A stretch of DNA of 64,000 bases from Condylostoma magnum. Its lineage: Eukaryota > Ciliophora > Heterotrichea > Heterotrichida > Condylostomatidae. The position numbers and the translations under genes are program-made. The stretch covers positions 21,524-85,523 of the forward strand of contig CAKKTI010000044.1 of NCBI GenBank assembly GCA_920105805.1. Direction: 5' to 3'. The notes beneath the pieces are model-generated. The model made no database searches and was not told where the DNA came from. It saw only the letters and a program-made list of their open reading frames with translations. Every line of letters starts with the position of its first letter. Position 1 is the first letter of the stretch. Below are positions 23,791-35,892 of the stretch, in pieces.

Positions 23791-24558
23791 CTAAGTTATT
23801 ATACAGTTTCCACATCCACACATCTTGCCCTTTTCTTAGATAGAATCAAATGTAATTTTTGATTATATAACACTTTCGCTATCCGATTAATTTATTTGAT
23901 TGATACCATCTTCTAGTAAGCTCATATCTAAAAAAATTGCGTTTAAGTTTTCATTATAATTTTTGAATCCAAAGCTATCAAAATTATTATTATCTATAAC
24001 GGTATTTTGATTATCCTAGTAACTTAGAGCCTTTTCATTGGGTCCTTATAAAATTTATCTAGTTGATACTAAGTCCTCTTAGTTATCATCAGTGATATTT
24101 GGAAGTTCTAATAAATTAGGAGTTGATGAGCTATATAGGTAACTTTCATTTGTACATGAGTTTATTGTTAATTCATTATAGTAAACTGATTCTTCTGATA
24201 GATTTGATTTTGGCTGAAAAGCTTAAGTAAAATAGTCCTTAAATGTTTCAAAATTTATAAGATTATATTCAGCTTCTCAGTATGTATCGTTTATTTAAAT
24301 TAGATTATGTAGTCTTTGTTGTATCTTTCTTGCTAATGAAGCTATCGGAATACTTATAAAAGATCTTGGATAGGAAGTACTATCGATTTACGAATAAACG
24401 AAAGAGTCATACAGATCATCTGAAAGTTATGAATTATCAGTAAATAAAGATTCCTCAGATACCAAAGTATTCATCTAAATAATCTCTAATCCATCATCTG
24501 ATAGCATGAATTAGTCTGGGTATGTAATAGGCTTACGAATTTAGATAAAGGAGGTCAT
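23791..24558 (-). CDS. Hypothetical acidic protein with CaaX box (CIIT)
   Basis: About 255 residues, acidic and rich in Ser/Asn/Asp, without recognised domains. The C-terminus is GKMCGCGNCIIT before TAG (23793-23791), giving a CaaX motif CIIT with extra upstream cysteines available for palmitoylation. The stop lies six bases from the TAA-TAA of the convergent TBC gene, and that gene is itself next to the CVVV protein. Confidence 0.72.
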
Positions 24559-24606
24559 TTTTATTAACTACTTATTAGATTCATAGTGTAAATTAGCTTG
24601 ATTAGT

Positions 24607-25052
24607 ATGGGAATTAAAGACTATATAAAAATAATTGAAAGCAAAAGATATCCTCTCTGGATAAGAAATTCTCATACTACTTAAAAAGTTAAAAAGAGCT
24701 ATAAATAAATTAAATTGGCTGAATCGAATATATATTTCTTTATAGAATTTAACAGTGCTTGAGCTTCAGATTCGTAAATGGTCTCCTACTCTATGGAGAA
24801 AGGTATTAGGAATCGTATAGCTGTATTAAAGATTTGAATGAAGAAGATAGTTTATTAAATAGTTTAACACTATAGATGAAGGATATTCAAAAATATAAAG
24901 GACAGAATAAGTCAATATGTGCATATATTGCTAGAAAAGGTAATAAACAACCTAATAAATCGTATTTTTATGTATTGATATTTACTTACTCTAATAAAAT
25001 AATCCCTAATTTGTGTATTAGCAATAAAACAACAATAACTAAAGCTAAATAA
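24607..25052 (+). CDS. Probable small gene, frame unresolved
   Basis: The 3' half reads well in one frame (KDLNEEDSLLNSLTLQMKDIQ ... NKTTITKAK), ending at TAA 25050-25052, which directly abuts the convergent TTACTA. That frame has no ATG near the expected start. The only ATG (24607) opens a different frame that also looks coding (GIKDYIKIIESKRYPLWIRNS). Either a short intron with length 2 mod 3, a different start or a wrong strand choice could explain this. The minus strand is also open and would end TAA-TAA two bases before the 24558 start. Confidence 0.3.
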
Positions 25053-25055
25053 TTA

Positions 25056-28000
25056 CTAACTAACTGTAAGATTAGAAATGGATGTATTATACTCAGTAGT
25101 TGGAAATGTGTCTCCAGATAATTAAAATCGAAAGAGCTAGTATATTCTATTTTTGTCACCAAATCTAATGAAAGGTTTTGCTCTTTAATGTATAATAATT
25201 ACAAGCATCAATAAGCATGATAAGCAAATAACAGCTATACTACAGTAAGTTATAACATTTGTAGGCACTCCTAAGGATAATAGTAATGCTGATAGTCCAA
25301 TAATAGCTCCAGAGCAAAAGTGGGAAGATATGCAAATAATCTTTAAAAACCGATAATTACAGGCATGAAATCTTAACTCATAAGTAATTAGCACTAGAAT
25401 GAATACAAATTAAATCAAGCCTATTATTCCTTACCCAAATTCTTCTGATAGTATGAATAGAGGTATAAAAGCAAATTGTAGAGAATGTCTCAAAGCAATG
25501 AATCTAGGCTCAAAATGTATTTTAAGAACTGGGTTCTACTCAATCTGCCAAGTATTATAAGACAATGGTCCAATTAATACTAAAAATAAAATAAATACAA
25601 ATCCTAGTATGGCTTGTATATAGTATTTGCCCTCCCAACATTACAAGTAGCAGTCATAATAATTAAAGGAATCATGCAAACTAGTTCCATTACTTTCTTC
25701 ACATCTGTAATAAGTTAATAAACCATTAACAAAAGATAAATTAATTAAGCTTCCTACTATTGGAATTATTGACTCAGATAAGCGGTCAATTAAATAAAAA
25801 ATCGAGGAATATCTTTATAGATTTAATCTATTTGTAATAAAGCAAATCATCCATAGTATTGCAACAATAAGCAAGGGTAGTAAGCTTTCCTAATATGATA
25901 AGTTCTATTGCGAATCAGTTGAGGATCAATCATACCTTACAATTTTCTGAAATTCTTTTAAGTAAAATTCATTCCAACTTATCCCAAATCCTATAAAGTA
26001 GATAAAATCACAGACAGGCATTGCCATTGCTATTATATCTTAACTTGTTGCTAGACTGTATTGATTAATTTAACGTAGAAATGAGTATCTAGATTTAATG
26101 AAAATTAGAATACCCGGAATAACAGCTAAAATTCCAATACTTATCGTAATGATTTAAAAGACCAAAACTCCTTTGTCAGAATCTTATATATCTCTAATAG
26201 GAATATCACACCTCTTTTCTCTTTCAATTAATTCTGTTGGTATATCGAACGAATTAAAAGGCCAAACAGCTTAATCTACTTTCTCAATTAAAATAGAAGA
26301 ATTAGGATTATATATCCATGGAGCTTCAATTGACCACTCACTATTTTCATGTATATAAACTTAATACATATAGAAAAGTTGCTAATCTCTATCGTTTGTT
26401 TCTTTGTTAATGATTATAGTTCCAGAGCACCCTTTGAATTTGCTTTATCTGATAGCCCATTCAACCTATTCATGGTCCTCAATATCCAATCCTCTTCTTA
26501 TCATGAAATCAAAGGTAATGCCATAAAGCATTACAGCATCGTAGTAAAAGCACATGATATTATGAACTTGATTATCAGTTTGTACTGCAAGCTTTTAATA
26601 GACTTCTAGACCTTCCTCACCATAGAAGGTAGCGTTAGCTAATTAGATTTATCCTTAAACTTATTCAGCTCTTTGTTCCTGAAATTCATAGTAATTCAAA
26701 TAGGTCTAAACTAATCCTCAAAATGATATGTACATATACGTGTCTTAATAATAGTCTGTTTTAATGAATCAGTCAAAAACATAAAAACTTTAAGGATCAA
26801 ATAGTAAAAGTATTACCAAGCGGCATTAGGAGTCTACTATGTCTTACAGATACTCAGGATTATTTCCTAATCATTCTTAGGTGAAATTATCTGAAACATT
26901 TCGATATTTGTCTTGATTACAAATTGACAAATTCAGCAGAGAAAATTAAGATTAAAATAGTTCATACCACTAAGCGTAATAATCCGAGTATAGTATTGAA
27001 TAACTTTTCCAACCCAAAAGAGAATAGAATCTAAAGCTATACGTCATTAGAGCATTTAAATTGGGAATTATTCTGGAAAAATTTGGATAATTTTATCTAG
27101 AACTCAGCTCGATATTTGAAATTGAGGGACTATTGAAAGGAATGATATTATTTCGGGATTTTAGTTCTTTTAACATCCCAATAGAAATTTAATCACTAAA
27201 AGGGCCTATTATAGCTTAGCCTAAGTTATCTATATGCTAATTAATGCATTGGGATATAAAGTCCTAATCGTACTCAGTTGCTCCACATCCAAACTCATAG
27301 GCTTTAATCTTGAAATTAGGGAGAATTTCTTAGGATTCGTTGATTTTATTCAATGCTAGAAAACCTCCAGCAAATATATAATTATTCTAGTATGCAGGAT
27401 CAATTGTGGGATTGAAAGGACTATTACTAAATGCAATTGTGATAGTTTGTGTAATGAGTTAAGGAATGTTAGAAGTTTAATCTAAGTAAATACCTTAATA
27501 TAAATTCTCAAAGTCTAAAATTATATTTCCATCTTCTCTAATATTTAGTATAATTGGCTCATACTATCTATTTGTATTATTTTGATAAATAAATCTAGCT
27601 ATTTCGAAATATTTCAGGATCTAATCTACCTCTGTATGCACATTGATCATCTCTTTATCCATAACACATAGTATTCCCTACAATTTTGCTACTTTACAGC
27701 CATCTCCAATAGAAACTAACCCTGATCCCGACTTCAATAGCTTCATAGATACTATGCTCTCCTCTAAATAAAGCTACTCCTATTCTGTCAAATTTGAAAC
27801 AATTAAAAACTTTCCAGAAGGTTTGACCACTCGTCCTATTAACTTCTACATATTTGCAAATGTTGTATCTCCTGTTAGCACAATCGATTAAGGAGGACTT
27901 AAGCATTGAGTTCAGGCTGAGTTTCTAAATGAATAAATCAAAAAATAAAAGTCTCATTCCATAAATTAAAGTAATTCTTTAAGTTTTTGGCAAGCTATCT

Positions 28001-28319
28001 ACTAATTTTCTCCAATGTAAATAGATTTATTCTAATTCAAGGTTGGAGAAAGAGATGTAAAGAAATGAAACTTGCTGTTTGAGCTTGATCATATATTTGC
28101 TTTATGATAGGTGATTAAACTAGAGGAATAGTTTATTATAGCACCATAAGTACCAGATTCTAATTTGATTTAATCTTAAGACAAAGCAACTTCTATATCT
28201 TGATTACTTAATTTCTGTATTTCTTCTTGGATTTGATTGTAATGAGGGTTTTACTGAAGGATTAGTAGGTAATTTGTTTCTTTAGATAGTATAGGAAGAC
28301 ACAGAAAGTAAACAAACAT
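25056..28319 (-). CDS. Large receptor: periplasmic-binding-type ectodomain plus multi-TM region
   Basis: About 1087 residues. A short signal-like N-terminus is followed by a ~640-residue ectodomain whose second half matches the ANF-receptor/periplasmic-binding fold: IPFNSPSISNIELS..YPNFSRIIPN, LLGWKSYSILYSDYYAQWYELF, IMCFYYDAVMLYG. About nine hydrophobic segments follow from residue ~690 (e.g. VLVFQIITISIGILAVIPG). This combination resembles class C GPCR-like or ciliate-specific ligand-gated receptors; ligand unknown. It ends in tandem TAG-TAA (25058-25053). Confidence 0.82.
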
Positions 28320-28321
28320 AT

Positions 28322-28927
28322 TTAAGTAATATAGAAAAGAATTTAATCCTTAAATAAGTTAGACTGTATTAAGTTGAAATGTAATCAATTACTTGCTGCT
28401 TTATTGCCTAATTTACATAAAGCATTTAAAGTATATATATCTATAATATTGGCAATCCATATTAATTATAGTTTTTCTTAGCAGATTGACTTAACTATCT
28501 TTTAATAATTAGTCATATTACCCATATTGTATTGATCCATAGTACAGACCCTATTATACAACTTACAGCTTTTACTTCATGACAACATTTTCCAATATAA
28601 TAAGAGAAGGTAAAGTCTATGTAATTATTTAAGCTCACGTAGATATAATAACAGTATAATAGATTATTTGGTAAGTCTAAATACATGATTTATTAAATCA
28701 TAGAAATAAATCCCTCTTATAATTTGTATATCTAAAAGTATTGAATAAAACCTTAAGGAATAATGCCTACAATTACCACGTTCAGTGAGTAAAATTAGAT
28801 TATTTGTCTTTTTACTAAATTATATTCACTTTTTTAAGTAACTTTCCATTCCAATATGCATACTCTTATTATCTGCTATACTCGAAAACTTTATAAAAGG
28901 GAACAAATTAGTAATAACTATTACCAT
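28322..28927 (-). CDS. Possible hypothetical protein
   Basis: A 201-codon frame whose TAA lies two bases before the receptor start, a spacing seen at several secure tandem pairs here. The composition is hydrophobic and aromatic (RLTKQSIILLLYLRELK), with no recognised domain. Because all frames are open in this code, this is a weak call; the region may instead be non-coding. Confidence 0.28.
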
Positions 28928-29339
28928 GTTTATATAAATAGTACTATAACTTAATTAGTAGTCATCATCTATTTGTTCATTTATCATTTTAGTTGTTTTA
29001 TTGGTATATTTGAGCAAAAGTATTATACTATTTTTCATTAGGAAGGAAAAAACTGTAGCTAGCAAAGATTGCAGAACTGAGGTCGGTTATTATTAATGCA
29101 AATTTTATACTTCCTCTCTTTAATTTCTATTACATACTAAACAATATACATTGTTCTTAATTTCTGGTTAAGTAACTTTAATTATAATCTAAGCTTAAAT
29201 TAAAAGTACAGATATACACTTATTATTCAAAGCTCATAAAAGGGAAAGATTTTCAAAATAAATTTTCTCACTGTGTATATTATAATCATTTATTATACTA
29301 ATTAAAGTCTTGGAATAACGTAATGAATATTGGATAATT
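28928..29339. other. Intergenic, AT-rich
   Basis: About 410 bp with no convincing frame. A locally GC-richer patch (29056-29085) stands out but I cannot fold it into a known RNA. It presumably contains the promoters of the flanking divergent genes. Confidence 0.4.
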
Positions 29340-29695
29340 ATGGAAATATAAATATACCGGGAAATTAGGGTTGATTCTAAATTATCCATGATAATATCCT
29401 CATATCATAATAAGATTACTAAGAAGCTTTAAGAGGAATTCACGCTTCAAAGTATTTTTTTATTATTTCAGGGATAGTAAAAATGGAATAAAGAATTTAA
29501 AGGTCCTATTGCTTTGTTGACCTAGAAGAATAGTTCAGAGATGTATTTGCTGCAAGCCCAATTTCCTAGAGTGTTTTCGATTCTAGTAGCACTTAAGATA
29601 TTGCTAAACAGCAATTCTTTGGTTAAGGTTCCGATTTAGACCAGCTAAAAGATCTCAAAATCTAACAAGAATCTTGTGAACCCCTCAAAAGTTAG
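29340..29695 (+). CDS. Small hypothetical protein with candidate 20-nt intron
   Basis: Removing a candidate intron at 29452-29471 (GTATT...TTTCAG) joins two frames into ~111 residues. The second exon is clearly coding-like (CFVDLEEQFRDVFAAS, GQGSDLDQLKDLKIQQ) and ends in tandem TAG-TAA (29693-29698). Without the intron the downstream exon could start at ATG 29483 (70 residues). No family recognised. Confidence 0.5.
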
Positions 29696-29698
29696 TAA

Positions 29699-30056
29699 TT
29701 AAGCTTATTTAAATATTAAATTATCAATGGGTCTATAACAGTTTTATCTTGTTCAATAATATAGATAATTTTCCTTTATTATTCTAAATTACTTATTGAG
29801 TTGGATAGGAAATCTTTTTATTTAAACGGAAGCAAATTAATAGACTGTGAAAGTATTCAAGTAACGGGGTTTTGAAGTTAATTATGTACAGCTTTTGCAT
29901 GCAATCTGGATATTCTTCAGCTAGTAAATGTGATTTTAAAATCCTTAAATGGCAAACTTTAGAGCATTAATCCATCAAATTAACAAAACAAATAGACTGA
30001 ATGACTCTAATAACTGGCAAAAACGAATAATTTATTCTACTTTATCGAAATGTTTA
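29699..30056. other. Unassigned stretch after the LNR gene
   Basis: Continuing the LNR frame past its TAA-TAA gives a segment (EEYPDCMQKLYIINFKTPLLEYF) reminiscent of the C-terminal part of CRAL-TRIO lipid-binding domains, but too short for a whole domain. It may be a separate small gene, a read-through tail or chance. Confidence 0.3.
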
Positions 30057-32849
30057 TTAAATTTAACTATCTAATCTACCTTCAGAGTCTAACAGGGATC
30101 TTTTAATCTCTCTGCTATTTGATTGGCTGAAAAACTCAAATTTCCTTTATACCTCTCTAAGATCATTTTCATGTAAGTTTGTTTCCTTAATCTGTCTCTA
30201 ATTGTATTTCAACTGCAGCAATGACTTATTCGATAAATTTTGATCATCTTCTTTTTCTTGCTCAATGCATTTTTCTAAATCGAAATTCTCATCTACAAGT
30301 ATCATCCTATTATTAAACTTGACAAAGTTTAAATTTCCAAATTAAAATCTATCTTACTTCTTAATCCACTCATAATTCCCAATAAACTCTAAGTTACCAT
30401 CTTCATTCATACTCCAATCATCCAAATCAATAAATAGCTCTCTTTAGTTATTCAAATGCCCGTCTTATTTCTCCATAACTATTTTATCACCATCGAACTT
30501 TAAATGCCATACATCAAAAAATGTACCAAATGAAGGATTACTTTAACAGTCATAATGATCAAAGTCACACTCAGGCACAAAGCAATCAAAATCGCATTGT
30601 CCATCATTAATCCAAGTTCCGCAACATTTTTCAGCACAAAAGCCAGTTTCTTCGAAGCAGTCTCCCTCATCATACTCACATTCTGAGTTATAACACGCTT
30701 TATCACATACACCATTTCCTAATAAATCCTCACTACAATCTGGAGAGCAATATTATATACAGTCTCCCTCGTCATAACTACAGGCTAGATTATTACACTT
30801 TTCCTCACACACCCCATTTCCAATTTAGCTATAATCGCACCCTTCTGAGCAGTCGTGAGGACAGTCTCCATAGTCCCAATTACATTCTTCATTATCGCAA
30901 TTTTCATCACAGACACCGTCTCCAAGCCAAGCCCAAGGACATCTCTCAGTACATCCATCAGTACAGTCATCTCCATCGTACTAGCATTCTTCATTGTAGC
31001 ATTGCTTTTCACATACTGAGTTTCCAATTTAGCTGATATCACATCCTTCTGAGCACTCATGTGGACAATCTCCCTAGTCTCAGTTGCATTCTTCAACATT
31101 ACAAGTCTCATCGCATTTTCCATCACCTTACCAATCAAAGGGACAACCTGCTGTACATCCTACACAGTCTCCCATATCCCACTCACACTCCTCCACATTG
31201 CACTCAGCTTCACATACCCCATCACCTTTAAAATAGTCATAACATCCCCAGTTACACAAATAATCACAATCTCCATTATCCCAGTCACAACTCTCGACAT
31301 CACACAATTCATCACAGACTCCATCTCCTTACCAATCAAAAGGGCAGCCTGGTGCACATCCTACACAGTCTCCATAATCCCACTCACACTCTTCCACATT
31401 GCACTCAACTTCACATATGCCATCCCCTTATAAATACTCATAACACTTCCAATGGCACAGATCATCACAATCTCCATTATCCCAGTCACAACTCTCGACA
31501 TCACATGACTAATCACAGACTCCATCTCCTTGCCAACTATCAGGACAGCCTGGTACACAGCCCACACAGTCCCCATCATCCCAGTTGCATTATTACAAAT
31601 TGCACTCAACATCACACACACCATCCCCCTTTATAAACTCATAGCAGTTTCAACTACATAACTCATCACAGTCACCTGAATCCCAGTCACAGTCCTCAAC
31701 ATTACACTATTCATTGCAAATCCCATCTCCTATTTAATTGACCTCGCATCCCTCAGCACACTCATCATCATCACAGTCTCCTTAGTCAAAATCACAGGCT
31801 TTTGTCATGCATACTTTGTCACATATCCCATCTCCTATGAATTATAACTGACAGCCTATAGCGCAAAGTTGCTCACAGTCTCCTTTGTCGTATTCACATT
31901 CCTCAAAATTACATTCAGGGTCACATTCACCGTCTGCTAGTCATGCATCCTCGCAACCTTTAGCACATGGAAGAGGACAGTCCCCATGGTCATATAAGCA
32001 CTCTTCATTATTGCACTGCTAGTCGCAAACTCCATCTCCTTTTATGCTACCTTCACACCCAGGGGCACAAGGCTTTTCGCAGTCATTATTATCATAATCA
32101 CATTGAGGTAAATTACATTTTTCATCACAAATACCATTTCCTTGTATTGATTTAGGACATTTAGGAGAACAGTCTGGTATACAGTCTCCTTGGTCAAAGT
32201 TACAATTTGCGTTATTGCATACTTCATCGCAGATTCCATCTCCTAAGAATGCCAGTTCACAGTTTTCATTACAAGGGTTTTTCCTGCACTCCTTTACTGC
32301 AAGATTAAGCTCTATTTCCAAAGCTGGTATTACTGAGTTGTATATATTAAGGGCTTTGATAAGAATTTTAATCTTTGTATCATAAAGCTTTTAGTATATT
32401 TACCATAAAGATTAGAATTCATTTCCACGTTCTACTAAGCTTTAAAGTTGATTTAAGCCATTAATATCTATGTCTTAGTACTTTTTTATCTCTGAGTCTA
32501 ATAACTGCTTGTCACTTTCATCTGGTTGTCGTATATTATAATTTGTTTCAAATTCAAAAAGAGTATCAGTTGTAACCACTCCATCTACTATTACTTCACT
32601 GGGCAATAAAGGAATTAGAACGCTTAAAATATTGTCTTAGCTTTCTGTTATAATGTCTCTCTGAAATTGTAATTGTCCTATTGTTTTGTCTTATACATCA
32701 ATCAGTTCTTGATAAATCTAGTCGGCTTAAGGACAATTATCCCAAATCTTATTAGGAATTTTGAAACATACTTCGTCTACCTAATCTAATTACTCTACAG
32801 TAATACAATTACATACAAGTATCAAAAACACTAGAATCTGGAATTTCAT
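30057..32849 (-). CDS. Secreted protein with a long LNR (Notch/Lin12) repeat array
   Basis: About 930 residues. It starts with a signal peptide (MKFQILVFLILVCNC), then a ~180-residue helical region. Next comes a long array of ~35-residue Cys-rich units of the form GDGICDEVCNNANCNFDQGDC, i.e. LNR/Notch repeats that bind calcium, about 18-20 by eye. Last is a ~150-residue non-Cys C-terminus (LFIDLDDWSMNEDGN...). It ends TAA-TAA (30059-30054). LNR arrays occur in proteins secreted to the cell surface; the function in ciliates is unknown. Confidence 0.85.
30540..32300. repeat. LNR repeat-coding array, with a ~201-bp near-duplicate unit
   Basis: Within the LNR gene, the segment from about 31162 recurs from about 31362 with a period near 201 bp (67 codons, two LNR modules), differing at scattered sites. 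The surrounding modules are more diverged. This indicates recent in-frame tandem duplication within an older array. Confidence 0.75.
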
Positions 32850-33038
32850 TTTATATTGGTACAAAAATATGTTTTTAAGTTAAGGACGAACCGCGAAAAC
32901 TGTACCAAAATATTACATTTTAGAGTTGTATATACAGCATAAAGCATATTATGAATTAAAACAATTTTAACTTATCTAATATATCAAATTCTAACAAAAC
33001 TACAAGAAATATACACTTTAATACAAGTTAGCTAAAAA

Positions 33039-33698
33039 ATGGAATCAGAGAGCAGATTTTAAGTAGATTCTGGATCAAATCCCAGATAAGGAGATCCATC
33101 ACCCTAAGAAATCGACTAGGCACTGAGAGACATTATATCGTGGGAATAATAAAACATACCTGGCTTTCAACCCTAACCAAGAGACGTTTCTTCAATCAAT
33201 ATTCCAAATTGCCCAGAAACATTAAAAGGACTTTTAGCTATATCAAATGGAGGAGTGTATTTATCAGAAAACTTCAAAAGTTTATCAGAGGAAGAAATCT
33301 TATAAGCTATTGAGATAGGAAAAGTAGGTGTATATTGGCAGAATGGATATGTTCCCTTTGCAAGAAATTCTGAGGATGAATATCTAATAATCAGCACTTA
33401 GGATTAAAGCCTAATTTAATGGAGCAGTGATGAAGGAGTTATCTAATAACTGAATAGGAATATCTCAGTATATTTAGAGAGCTTTAGAAATGATTTATTA
33501 AGCCATAAATTGGAATTTCTAGATGAAGAGTCTGGATTCATAGAAAAAGTATAGTTTAAAAAGCGTTTTGTTATGTTTGTTTTAGAGGATTACACAAATA
33601 TAAAGTTTAATTTTACTTATATATCTCAGTATGTTTAAAACATCTGTAAAAACTTCCCTTTACTATTATTAAATATACAAACTTTTAAAATTATTTAA
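33039..33698 (+). CDS. SMI1/KNR4 (SUKH)-like protein
   Basis: About 219 residues. The core reads CPETLKGLLAISNGGVYLSE, then WQNGYVPFARNSEDEYLIIS, then SVYLESFRNDLL, the order seen in SMI1/KNR4 (SUKH superfamily) proteins, which act as regulators in fungi and as immunity proteins in bacteria. The similarity is by pattern only. TAA (33696-33698) overlaps the next gene's ATG by one base (TAATG). Confidence 0.62.
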
Positions 33699-33967
33699 TG
33701 AGCGATTCAGAATCAGATATAGAATAGGTAAAATTAAATAGACATCTGTTAGAACAGTTGAAATAAAAAGAGAACTGGAAAAGTTCAAAGAAGTGGTATT
33801 AAAAACAAAGTAAAATATACTTAGATTCAAAACTCCTCTAAGACAATTAAATGATCAGGCAAAATAAAATGCAGGGCTACTCAACCAAAAGCGACAAGAA
33901 AATGATGCTCGGCATCTCTAAAATATCCACTTAAATCTAAGACAAGGCCCTGATATATACTAAGTAA
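33698..33967 (+). CDS. Small basic hypothetical protein
   Basis: About 89 residues starting SDSESDIEQVKLNRHLLEQL, then Lys-rich. Both ends overlap neighbours by a single base: its ATG uses the A of the upstream TAA, and its TAA (33965-33967) shares its last A with the next ATG. No domain recognised. Confidence 0.55.
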
Positions 33968-35868
33968 TGAGTAAATGTATCAAAGGACGGTAAGGAGTGA
34001 ATATAAATGTACCAGAAACTCTGGTGTTTCAATCCTTTAACATAAATCCAACTTTTATCTTTACCAATGAATAAGGATTTATTTAAATAGATGATTCGGA
34101 TAATTCAATAAAAAACTTTTTCTGAAAAGTTGAACAGTACAAGTAAAATCAGCGTTATTTAATTCCTAAGTATATTCATATTGCAATGAATGAAAAGGCG
34201 TAAATCTGCTGAAATAAGTATGAAGCTATTCAGTAAATAGATGACTGCCCTCATTACATGCATAGACTTTAAAGATTTATATGTCCTAACAGTAACAGAG
34301 TGTCAAAAATAAGAGTACTTTGGGTTATGGGACAGCCCCATAAAATGTATACGATAACTAACAAGTAAACACTTTTAATGAGAAGCTAATAGGAAAGTGA
34401 GTAGAATTAAAACTTAAACAGGCCTAAAAAAAGAAGATTGGTATAAAGCAGAGCTTTTATTAGAAGAATTTACTAAAAATCCTTTTCTCCAAATTCTCCC
34501 TTTCCTATAGAAAAGTAAAACTTTCCAAAAAAGTTTAGAAGTAGAAGTGAACTGTAAGATTATTAAAAGACATATTAAAAAAGATAACTAAATTTGAGTC
34601 AAAACCTTAAAAATGCAGACTAGACTAACTAAAATGCACAGTGTAATAAATATTTAATAGATTTTAATAATTATACTGAATGCAATATCATTAAAAGTTT
34701 TCAGTAAATCCCTGATATTGTAAAATAACTTAAGAATATTTTATACTTTCTAAATACAAGAGTATACCAAAAGCCTGACATTATTTCAAAAATTATAATT
34801 GATATAATGAAAGATTCCAATTCTAACTGAATTTTACTATCATGCAAGGCTCATTAATGCTAAAATGATGTAATAACCATAAATAATTAACACCAGAGCT
34901 AGAAATTAGATTTCAGTCCAATCAGCTTATAAAAGAATGATTCTAATTTATAACAGTCTCCATCTTATAGAAAGAGCACTCAATTATAGAATCAATCAAT
35001 TCAGAATTCTGAAAGTGTATAAGAAGAAGCTAATCAAATGAATTAAAGAGTCAAATAACTATCTGAAGAATATTATAAAAAAGGAGAGAAACTAATGACA
35101 AGAAAGCTGCCTTCAATTAATTTAAACGAAATAAAACAAAGCTAATCTCAGAGTTACTTACAGCTCAAAAGATCAACAGCCTAGGGACATATACCATTTA
35201 GAATGATTGGAGTTGTACCACATCCAAACGAATTCAAACTGATCTAGTTTTTTGATAATTAACAAGAGCCACCTCTTAAACCAATAAAGCAAAAAGACAG
35301 ATTTAAAAATTTATCATGAGCTGGTGAAAGGTTTAATCAGAATAAATGAGTAGGGACAACTTGCAAGCATATAAACAATGTATCTAGAGACTTTGACTTA
35401 TAAACATATTATGGAGACTTAGCAAGGAAAGGAATAAATGCAAAAAATCATCTATAAAAGTTTTATTAGGATAAAAGTCATAATAGGAATTAATTACATG
35501 ATATTCTAGCTCAAAAGATTTAAAAATGTGCATCTCTTTAGTTCTTTTTTGGTAAAATGACTAGAGAAAAAATAAAGATAATATCATAAGCTATAACTAA
35601 TTATCTGAATCCGTTTTCTTATAGTTAAAAGAATATTGAGTTGAAAAAGTATCATAAAAAGTTCAATATAACCAAAAATTAGTTTTAATAGTATAAAATA
35701 CTTTTTTAAGAGGCATTGAATGAAGTAAATATTGATTACTAGGAGCAGTAGGCTCTTTTATATAGATTTTAGTATTTCGAACCTTAAATAGTAAGTAATA
35801 ATGAAAATTTAAACAACAGAAGCTAGATAATCAAATAGTCCATTTTAAACAAGAAATTTGAATATTAG
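33967..35868 (+). CDS. Hypothetical protein with possible globin-like C-terminus
   Basis: About 633 residues. The N-terminal 110 residues are ordered (VPETLVFQSFNINPTFIFTNEQGF); the middle is Ser/Gln-rich and basic. The C-terminus (ARKGINAKNHLQKFYQDKS ... FFFGKMTREKIKIISQAITNYLN ... KKYHKKFNITKNQFQQYKILFQEAL) follows the helix order of truncated globins, with a His in the expected F-helix region. That match is weak. Start chosen at the TAATG overlap; it ends at TAG 35866. Confidence 0.55.
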
Positions 35869-35892
35869 TTAGATTGTAGTTTTTTATTTAAC

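Noticed and set aside
29699-30056. CRAL-TRIO domain gene
   Set aside because: Only the final third of such a domain can be seen and no start is apparent.
30500-32321. Many short frames on both strands through the LNR region
   Set aside because: All are other-frame readings of the LNR repeats; the secreted LNR protein explains the region.
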